NCBI GenBank assembly: GCA_030605085.1
Contig: JAUWBH010000034.1
Location: 1 to 40,187, forward strand
Origin: Promethearchaeota archaeon
GTDB lineage: Archaea > Asgardarchaeota > Lokiarchaeia > Sigynarchaeales > SOKP01
Reading direction: 5' to 3'
Length of the DNA: 40,187 nt
Below are positions 34,507 through 40,187 of this stretch, in pieces (the stretch's first letter is position 1; every line of letters begins with the position of its first letter). The notes under the pieces were generated by a model, which did not search any database, had not been told where the DNA came from, and saw only the letters and a program-made list of their open reading frames with translations. The position numbers and the translations under genes were made by a program.

Positions 34507-35151
34507 TTGAAGATAACTCTCAGTTTATGGGATATCGGAGGTCAAGAACGATTCGAATTTTTTAAAACTGATTTTTTTAAAGGAACTGCCGCAGTTGGAC
34601 TAGTTGTTGATTTAAGCCGTCCAGAGACATTTAAAAGAGTTGATGAGTATTTAGGAGATATTCGCGAACGGGCGGGAAATATACCCATTATTTTAGTGGG
34701 AAATAAAAGCGATTTATTAGAATCTATTGGAAAAAAACTCCCCCGAGAAAGAATAATTAAAAAAGTTAATCAACTCAATTTAATTGACTATATTAAAACT
34801 TCAGCTTTGAAAAATGATAATGTAGATATCTTATTTAGAAAATTGGCTCTTCTCTGTCTCTTAGATTTACATCCAAGAATAGGTGAAATTATCTATCCTT
34901 CAAAGTATTTCAGGTTTAAAGTATTATTATTAGGAGACGCTTCTGTAGGAAAATCATCGTTAATAAAAACAATTGTAAATAAGAAGTTTGACAACAATTA
35001 CAAGTTAACAGTTGGATTGGATTTGATGGTACAAGACTTTGAGTTCCCCTACGAGGACTTAACCGAAGAAACTCGCGAAATAATTAAAACAGCTATTTCA
35101 AAATATAAAAAACTAACAAAATTAGATCGTAAAAAAGAAAAATTGGCTTAA
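34507..35151 (+). CDS. Ras/Rab-type small GTPase with circularly permuted motif order (G3-G4-G5-G1-G2)
   Basis: 214 residues from a TTG. All five GTPase motifs occur exactly once but in rotated order: G3 WDIGGQE (8-14), G4 NKSD (66-69), G5 TSALK (98-102), G1 P-loop GDASVGKSS (143-151), G2 Thr168 in KLTVGLDL. The protein starts right at strand beta-3 and ends after beta-2 plus a basic tail (TKLDRKKEKLA). The cut therefore lies in the beta-2/beta-3 hairpin and the join links helix alpha-5 to beta-1 (LHPRIGEIIYPSKYFRFKVL), ends that lie near each other in Ras folds. No missing G1/G2 is seen upstream (stop in frame nearby), nor G3 downstream. Known permuted GTPases (YjeQ/RsgA, YlqF) use G4-G5-G1-G2-G3. 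It could instead be the surviving middle of a tandem GTPase gene. No lipidation motif. Confidence 0.85.
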   Translation: MKITLSLWDIGGQERFEFFKTDFFKGTAAVGLVVDLSRPETFKRVDEYLGDIRERAGNIPIILVGNKSDLLESIGKKLPRERIIKKVNQLNLIDYIKTSALKNDNVDILFRKLALLCLLDLHPRIGEIIYPSKYFRFKVLLLGDASVGKSSLIKTIVNKKFDNNYKLTVGLDLMVQDFEFPYEDLTEETREIIKTAISKYKKLTKLDRKKEKLA

Positions 35152-35423
35152 AACGTTATAACTATCTTATCACTTTCGATTTACTAATTTTTTCTAATTA
35201 TATGCAAGTAGAGAATTATACATACAGTTTATATTATAATCTCGTTTCCTTGGATATCTGCCCTAACATATAAAACCATTAAATCTTTCTACTTTACTCG
35301 TCTTATGCTCTGTTAGATTCCAAAATATTTAAAATACATCCTTCATATCAATTCTAAATTTTAATAGAAACAAAAATAAATTATGCAACATTTATAAATT
35401 CACCAATTTATAAGGTGTTAAAA

Positions 35424-35645
35424 ATGAGTGTAGAGAAACTCCAAGAAGAAGTTGAGACCCTCCTGGATAATAGAGACAAAATAAAAATAATGTGCGATAC
35501 ATTACCCCAATGTGAAGAAGATGACGGCTGCGATACCTGCAAAACCTACAAGAAAATTGCTGAAATTGACGAAGAAATTGAAAAAATAGAAGAAAAAATA
35601 GAAGAACTACTTGTTGAACAAGAAGGCGAAGTAGAAGAAGTATAA
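35424..35645 (+). CDS. Small acidic coiled-coil protein with cysteine motif
   Basis: 73 residues from ATG 35424, preceded by AAGGTG at a good spacing; the in-frame GTG at 35415 is part of that ribosome site. Two helices flank a loop with four cysteines (MCDTLPQCEEDDGCDTCKTY), able to bind zinc or form disulfides. The C-terminus is a strongly acidic coiled coil (EIDEEIEKIEEKIEELL). No family recognised. A TATA box (TTTATAAA) lies about 30 bases upstream. Downstream of the permuted GTPase but with its own promoter. Confidence 0.65.
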   Translation: MSVEKLQEEVETLLDNRDKIKIMCDTLPQCEEDDGCDTCKTYKKIAEIDEEIEKIEEKIEELLVEQEGEVEEV

Positions 35646-35850
35646 ACAGCTTAACTTAAAAACTAAGAAACACTTTTTCTTTTAGTAATTTAATTATATT
35701 TCTTATTTTTTAGATTTATTTTACTTGATTTTATTTATTTTTTTAATAATACCATTAAAATAGTCTTAGTTTAAAAAGATTAAAAAACCAATCCATATTC
35801 CTTTTTGTGTCATTAATATAATTAAAAAAAAATAAAAAAGGTAAAAATAA

Positions 35851-37149
35851 ATGGTTGAAGGTAGAAAATTTGAAGTTCAAGCCATAAATGACGAAATTCT
35901 CGAAAAATTGAGCCTAAAGAACCGATACGCCTTTTTAAACAATAACTTTATGACAATATTAAACCAGCAGCAATTCAACTTTTTCAAAAAAGTTCAAAAA
36001 TATTGTTTAAGATTTGAGAAAAAAAATAACATTACACACGGGCCTGATGAGGACCTTTACGATTGGATACCTGCCTTCGGAGCGGAAGGCTACATTACAA
36101 GAGCGAACAACTTTGAAATGGTAGATGTAAATTACGATGTTTGGGGTTTAGCCCCGGATTTTTTAGCTACCATCGCACTCGACTCATTTGACCCTCAATT
36201 CAATATGGGTCGTGGCGCAACGGTACTAGCCATAAATCCACTACACGAACATCATGACAATATTCCAGTACGACTAGAAGCCCTAAAAGAATTAGTCACC
36301 GGCGAGCATCCAGGATGTATCTTGATTACCGAGCCGGAAAGGGGCTCTGACGCATTACATCAATTAACTACCTGCGATAAGCAAGAAGACGGAAGCTTTA
36401 TCCTCAACGGGCAGAAGATATATAATACTAACGCGCCCAAGTCTAAATGGGCGGTGTGCTACGCCACAGCCGAACAGAATAACGCTAACACAATGGCCCA
36501 ATTTTTAATTAACACTTCCTGGGACGGTTGGAATTGCGAACGAGTTAATATTCCATGGGTGCCGAAACTTTATCTAGGAAAAGAAACTCTCGTTAATCTG
36601 AGAGTTCCGAAAGAATACGTGTTAGGAGGCGTAGGGAAAGGTCGAGAACATCTTTTCGAAGGTTTAGTCCCCGAAAGAATAGCCATTGCTACTATGGCCA
36701 TAGCTCAATGCTGGGGGGCTGTTACTCACGCGGTAATATACGCTAACTTGAGAAAGCAATTTGATAAATTGATATTACTTTTTCAAGGTGTAGGCTTCTT
36801 ACTTACCGATATGTGGGCTAAAACAACAAACTTATCCTTAGGATTGCTAAAATTCTGCGAAGAATACGATGCTAAAGTGGAGAAATTCAGCGGGCAATTA
36901 CCTCAGAATATTAGTCGAGCTTTAGTAGCTGTTGCTTCGCAATTAAAATATCAAACCACAAAACTTTCTATGAAAGTTTGTTATGAAGCCGCCAACTTAA
37001 TGGGCGGAGCAGGTCTTTCAGACAACACTTTAATGCACGATTACTTGAATATTTCCCGAATTCAAGAAATTGTGGGCGGGAGCAGGCAGATTCAGCAATA
37101 TGTTATGTCTATGGCCTTAAGACAAATTTTTAAAATGTCCGTAACATAA
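35851..37149 (+). CDS. Acyl-CoA dehydrogenase family flavoprotein
   Basis: 432 residues. Family marks: ITEPERGSDALHQLTTC (FAD/substrate loop), FILNGQKIYNTNAPKSKWAV, LVPERIAIATMAIAQCWGAV, and a C-terminal LMGGAGLSDNTLMHDYLNIS and GGSRQIQQYVMSMALRQ. The catalytic Glu of medium-chain enzymes (Y-E-G-T) is replaced by V-G-G-S. The base could be Glu275 in VPERIA, as in isovaleryl-CoA dehydrogenase. It oxidises acyl-CoA to enoyl-CoA, passing electrons to an electron-transfer flavoprotein, and may feed the acyl-CoA synthetase pathway at 19.5 kb. G+C and codon choice are richer than in neighbours, as in highly expressed genes. AAAGGT lies about 9 bases upstream. Substrate unknown. Confidence 0.85.
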   Translation: MVEGRKFEVQAINDEILEKLSLKNRYAFLNNNFMTILNQQQFNFFKKVQKYCLRFEKKNNITHGPDEDLYDWIPAFGAEGYITRANNFEMVDVNYDVWGLAPDFLATIALDSFDPQFNMGRGATVLAINPLHEHHDNIPVRLEALKELVTGEHPGCILITEPERGSDALHQLTTCDKQEDGSFILNGQKIYNTNAPKSKWAVCYATAEQNNANTMAQFLINTSWDGWNCERVNIPWVPKLYLGKETLVNLRVPKEYVLGGVGKGREHLFEGLVPERIAIATMAIAQCWGAVTHAVIYANLRKQFDKLILLFQGVGFLLTDMWAKTTNLSLGLLKFCEEYDAKVEKFSGQLPQNISRALVAVASQLKYQTTKLSMKVCYEAANLMGGAGLSDNTLMHDYLNISRIQEIVGGSRQIQQYVMSMALRQIFKMSVT

Positions 37150-37253
37150 GATAACACTTATTAGCAAAAGGATTTTTAATTTTTTTAATTTTTTTTATCC
37201 TTGTCCTTAATTAGAGGAATTAAAAAAATTCGAAAAAATTTTTGACGATAATC

Positions 37254-37466
37254 TTAGGCATACATTAAAATTGCGTCTTCTTGTAATTCTTTTTTACTCT
37301 CCTTGTAAATCTTTTTAATGATAAAAATTAACTCGTTGTCAGACATTGCGTGTAATTCTGAATCGGAATATCTTTTTAGCAATTCTCGATTTAGTTTTTT
37401 AATGTTCTTTATATTTAGAACATCGAGAAGTCTTTTTATCTTCAACCTCGTGAAAAAACAGGGCAT
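37254..37466 (-). CDS. Small helical protein of unknown function
   Basis: 70 residues from ATG 37466, chosen because GGAGG (minus strand 37479-37475) lies 8 bases upstream; the in-frame TTG at 37481 overlaps that site. The product is basic and helical (LKIKRLLDVLNIKNIKKLNR then ELLKRYSDSELHAMSDNELI), with a shape reminiscent of SAP- or HeH-like nucleic-acid-binding helices. No closer match. Convergent with the acyl-CoA dehydrogenase gene. Confidence 0.6.
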   Translation of the reverse strand: MPCFFTRLKIKRLLDVLNIKNIKKLNRELLKRYSDSELHAMSDNELIFIIKKIYKESKKELQEDAILMYA

Positions 37467-37988
37467 TACTTTAACCTCCAAAAATTATTTTTTATTTCTA
37501 TATGCTATTTTATAATAGAAAATACTCTATATCTATTATCTAAATAGGGAAATTGGAAATCAATCTTAATGAATGATTAAAAGGTGGGGTGATTTGGGAA
37601 AGAAAAATCTTTTTTTTTTCCAAGTTTATCGGACATGATCTAAACTCGCTTACCGGACATTTACCTATCCCATAGCAAAAATAATACGAGATGGTCCCAC
37701 AAATCACCCCATTTTTGATTCCCATTTTTGAGGTAATTTACGCCTTATCTAATAAAAATATAAGATATGTATATTTATAAAATTATTCACAAATATAACT
37801 AAAAAACGAAAAATTTGAATTTGGAAGTTGTAGAACCCCTTCATTGTTTTGGGGTAAAATCGGTAATATATAAAACAATAAAAAAAGATTTTTCTTCGTC
37901 CGATAAGCGATATTTTTAGTTATATATTACCTCGATATTAAAAGTAATATCTGGAAAGAAAAAGAAAATTTTTCTATTTAAATTATAT
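37467..37988. repeat. Non-coding region with inverted repeats
   Basis: No credible gene. TGGGGTGATTTG at 37585-37596 is perfectly inverted at 37700-37711. GGTAATATATAA at 37862-37873 is perfectly inverted at 37920-37931 around a 46-base loop. CGTCCGATAAGC at 37897-37908 recurs directly at 38293-38304, and an inverted, 14 of 15 match to GTCCGATAAGCTTGG lies at 37620-37634. It looks like the debris of a mobile element. Confidence 0.6.
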
Positions 37989-38213
37989 ATGGGTGCAAGT
38001 TTTTCGTTAATTCTTGTGAATTACAAGGATAGGCTTACACGATTCGGATACAAATATGTAAAGAAGTATTTATCCGAATTTGGAGTGAGAATCCACTATT
38101 TAAATAAATTAGATGAGAAAGCTCCTGAAAGCGAAATGGTCGAGGATTTAGTAGCAATCATTCGTTCGTTTAGCGGCAAACTGTATGGAATTCGAATTCT
38201 TTTAGAAAAATAG
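37989..38213 (+). pseudogene. Fragment of an IS607-family serine resolvase (TnpA)
   Basis: 74 residues that match the second half of the IS607 resolvase catalytic domain: YKDRLTRFGYKYVKKYLSEF followed by ESEMVEDLVAIIRSFSGKLY. The N-terminal HTH and catalytic-serine region are absent, so this is a fragment even though it begins with an ATG. No tnpB is next to it, although a TnpB tail lies 2 kb downstream. CGTCCGATAAGC copies lie on both sides (37897 and 38293), which may mark old element ends. Confidence 0.8.
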
Positions 38214-38554
38214 AACTTTATAAAGTAAAAAAAAAAAGGGATAAAAAATATTACCTTAAAAAAATAAAAAATAAAAAAAAAATATAAAATTCCGTCCGAT
38301 AAGCTTGGCAATATTAAGATATCCCATTATTAATATATAGAAAATTATTGTATTTATATTATACAACCATTTGGATTTTGAAATTTATGTGGATACTCCA
38401 ATTAGGGGTATCAACGGTTTTTTTAATAATTTTCCTTGGTTTTTGAAATTCTCCTTTCATTAATATTTTTTGTGGATACAAAAAAAATGGCTACAAAAAA
38501 TCAATACCCTCTAAAATTAAAAATATGAATATTTTTTTTTTCATTATAACCATG

Positions 38555-39064
38555 ATGTTAGAAGAAAACAATAAATATAAAAAAGAGAAAAACGATTCTT
38601 GCGTCCAAATTACGATAACTGAAGCAGAAAAAGAAAAATGGGAAAAGTTTCTTAAAGAACAAAAGAAAAATGAGAAAACATCAATTCGAATTAGGATAGA
38701 ATCTGATATTAAGAATAGTTGGAGAGATTTCGTTGAAAAGAGTGATAAATTCAAAAATGTTTCGCAATTAATTCGTGTCGCTGTTAACGATTTCATCTTT
38801 CCTGATTACAGTCATAGATTACTTAAAACAAATCAAATTCCAGATGAATTTAATGCGTGCTTTAAAAATTCATTAACATTAATTGATAATTGGGAAAATT
38901 TCTACGAAATAAGAGAATTAGAAGAAATTATTAAAAAATTCAATAATACTGTAAAAAAAGAATGTAAAAAAGAAACGGTTCAAAAAAAATTGTTAGAAAT
39001 CCAAAATTTATTACTAAAAACTATCCTTGAAATATCGATACTGGTTGAACCATCCAACTTATGA
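38555..39064 (+). CDS. Ribbon-helix-helix-like DNA-binding protein
   Basis: About 169 residues. The two ATGs at 38552 and 38555 are preferred over the ATG at 38525, whose extra residues (NIFFFIIT) are hydrophobic and look untranslated. A first charged segment (ITITEAEKEKWEKFLKEQKK) precedes the likely ribbon-helix-helix: strand TSIRIRIES, helix DIKNSWRDFVEKSDKF, helix VSQLIRVAVNDFIF. The C-terminal 85 residues are helical and probably for oligomerisation or ligand sensing. It is a candidate repressor or antitoxin-like regulator; no toxin is adjacent. It converges on the next gene. Confidence 0.6.
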   Translation: MLEENNKYKKEKNDSCVQITITEAEKEKWEKFLKEQKKNEKTSIRIRIESDIKNSWRDFVEKSDKFKNVSQLIRVAVNDFIFPDYSHRLLKTNQIPDEFNACFKNSLTLIDNWENFYEIRELEEIIKKFNNTVKKECKKETVQKKLLEIQNLLLKTILEISILVEPSNL

Positions 39065-39103
39065 AAGTTAATCCGAAATTATTAATGAATTATCAGTTAA
39101 TCT

Positions 39104-39412
39104 CTAATTTATATCTTGGATTTTGCCTAAAAAATTAATACCTTTAGAAGTTATGAAATATTCTTCTTTAATATTTTTAATTAATTTTAAATTTAATAAA
39201 ACTGGAATTCTTCCTTTAACACACGAAAATGGACAACCAGAAAATAATTGAATCGTTTTAAAATCTTTTGCACAGCGATTTATTGCCAATAAAATATCAA
39301 TTCCCATATTTCCTAGTAAATATTTTAATTCATCTGGAGATTCTTCATTTTTCTCAATTTTCTCTCCACTTTCGTTTTCCTTCTCTCTCTCGTTTTCTTC
39401 GTCTTTAGACAT
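39104..39412 (-). CDS. Small winged-helix regulator
   Basis: 102 residues. A disordered Glu/Lys-rich N-terminus (1-30) precedes a winged helix: GNMGIDILLAINRCAKDFKT, then GCPFSCVKGRIPVLLNLKLI as recognition helix, and the wing KNIKEEYFITSKGINFL. Two cysteines (CPFSC) sit between the helices and could bind metal or sense redox. Likely a transcription factor; target unknown. Convergent with the ribbon-helix-helix gene, 40 bases apart. Confidence 0.65.
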   Translation of the reverse strand: MSKDEENEREKENESGEKIEKNEESPDELKYLLGNMGIDILLAINRCAKDFKTIQLFSGCPFSCVKGRIPVLLNLKLIKNIKEEYFITSKGINFLGKIQDIN

Positions 39413-39796
39413 TATTATAGTAAATTTTTTATTTCATTTTAATTATTATCCTCGAATATTCCTAACCTTGACAAAGAATTATCGAAAAAACCTTCCATTA
39501 TAGGGATTGGTTAACATCACTAACAATTTTTAAAAAATTTTATCATTACTTTTAGAACTGCCAACATAAATGATAAATTTATTATTAAATTTATTCCCTC
39601 CCGTTATTTATAAACTCTTAATTTTTATTAAGATCATACCGATAAGCATCAATTTAAAGCAAATAAGACAATTACAGCATGGACTAAGATTTTGATTAAA
39701 ACTGGAGAAAGTTCCAACGCATCAAAGAATATCAATACATTATGCTAAAATATCTTGAGTCGCTTCTTTAAACTCTAAAAAGCCTCTAAAAAAGAT
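39413..39796. other. AT-rich intergenic region
   Basis: No open frame of note and no repeat seen on either strand; the sequence becomes richer in G+C only at the structured element that follows. Confidence 0.4.
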
Positions 39797-39926
39797 GAAA
39801 ATGACTCCTGCCGCGAGACCTAAAGATAAGGTCGAAACATAAATAGGGGGAGGAGGGTAAAATTAAAGCGTATAAAACACGCTAACCAAAAGACAAAAAT
39901 CCAAGATGCGCGCGGGAGTCATTTTC
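39797..39926. ncRNA. Candidate structured RNA or MITE-like element, 130 nt
   Basis: A GC-rich island in AT-rich DNA. The ends pair perfectly over 12 bases (GAAAATGACTCC at 39797-39808 with GGAGTCATTTTC at 39915-39926). The stem continues inward through UGC/GCG and, after one bulged base, CGCG/UGCG, about 19 pairs in all. Inside are two hairpins with 5-bp stems and 7-base loops: GACCT...AGGTC (39817-39833) and AGCGT...ACGCT (39867-39883). This is the shape of a multi-branched RNA, and the inverted ends also fit a small non-autonomous transposon. It matches no RNA family that I recognise. Strand is undetermined. Confidence 0.5.
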
Positions 39927-40038
39927 TATACATAATTGAATGGTTAGGATTAAAAACTCGTAAATTAATTACTTTTTTAAAAAAAGAAGGGTAAAAATTA
40001 GTAAACTATTTGACTCTCACAATTTGAACTACCACTCA

Positions 40039-40187
40039 CTAAATTGTGTGGATTCCTAATTCATCGAAAACAGCTCAACAAGATTCGGGAATCGTGCTGA
40101 GTCTTACATTTTCTCCAAAGGCTTAACTTCCCGCTATTCCATCGGTAGAATTCTGTTTCTTTTTGTAGTCGTTGGTTATCCGACCAA
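40039..40187 (-). pseudogene. Degraded C-terminal tail of a TnpB-type (IS200/IS605 family) protein
   Basis: Read leftward from the window edge, one frame gives NSTDGIAGS, stop, AFGENVRLSTIPESC, stop, AVFDELGIHTI, stop. This resembles the variable tail that follows the zinc ribbon in archaeal TnpB proteins (N-T-D-G-x-A-G ... A-x-G-E-x-V-R). Two internal stops show decay, unless the window edge hides another reading. The RuvC and zinc-ribbon parts would lie beyond the right edge. Confidence 0.5.

Noticed and set aside
37540..37725. Minus-strand frame of 61 residues with several cysteines
   Set aside because: It coincides with the inverted-repeat region, has no ribosome site, and its sequence has no protein-like pattern.
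1..40187. tRNA or rRNA genes
   Set aside because: I looked for T-arm and other conserved tRNA patterns and for rRNA-like GC-rich stretches between genes and saw none; a covariance-model scan would be decisive.

Overview
The window is AT-rich and gene-dense. It is almost certainly archaeal: archaeal-type promoters, few Shine-Dalgarno sites, a HerA-type ATPase, a Hrq1/MrfA-type helicase and an ADP-forming acyl-CoA synthetase subunit. A Ras-type small GTPase, a stand-alone Cdc48/VAT N-domain, a possible ubiquitin-like domain, many tetratricopeptide (TPR) proteins and low-complexity acidic tails point to an Asgard (Lokiarchaeia-like) archaeon. That placement is inferred from gene content; there is no rRNA here.

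Layout. 0.2-4.9 kb: a zinc-ribbon winged-helix protein, a TPR-nitrilase fusion that looks 5'-truncated, and a two-gene membrane operon whose second protein carries near-identical TPR repeats. 4.9-14.2 kb: seven minus-strand genes that look like one functional block. In transcription order they are a winged-helix protein, an unknown protein, two small zinc proteins, a 1305-residue chimera (cyclin/TFIIB-like repeats, a PD-(D/E)XK-like nuclease and a giant low-complexity tail), a HerA-like ATPase and a stand-alone Cdc48 N-domain. 14.5-17.1 kb: a surface protein with Ig-like repeats, then about 1.1 kb of decayed sequence including a degraded copy of that protein's C-terminal module. 17.1-22.2 kb: small-molecule metabolism, with a PatB/MalY-type C-S lyase, a DsrE-TusA sulfur-carrier pair, an acyl-CoA synthetase alpha subunit and a divergent LysR regulator. 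22.2-33.5 kb: two membrane proteins, the helicase, a DUF4139 pseudogene, a CRISPR-like mini-array without cas genes, a SIR2-TPR gene of foreign-looking composition and an intact DUF4139-like protein. 33.6-37.5 kb: a methyltransferase, a Ras-type GTPase with circularly permuted motif order, a small Cys-containing acidic protein, an acyl-CoA dehydrogenase and a small helical protein. 37.5-40.2 kb: mobile-element debris (IS607 resolvase fragment, TnpB tail, inverted repeats), two small DNA-binding proteins and a 130-nt GC-rich structured element.

The strongest candidates for something undescribed are (1) the G3-G4-G5-G1-G2 GTPase, (2) the cyclin/nuclease chimera with its HerA and Cdc48-N neighbours, and (3) the imported-looking SIR2-TPR plus mini-CRISPR locus. 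Two genes (tusA-like and a zinc-ribbon gene) appear to need ATT start codons. All family names come from reading motifs by eye; no database search was possible.
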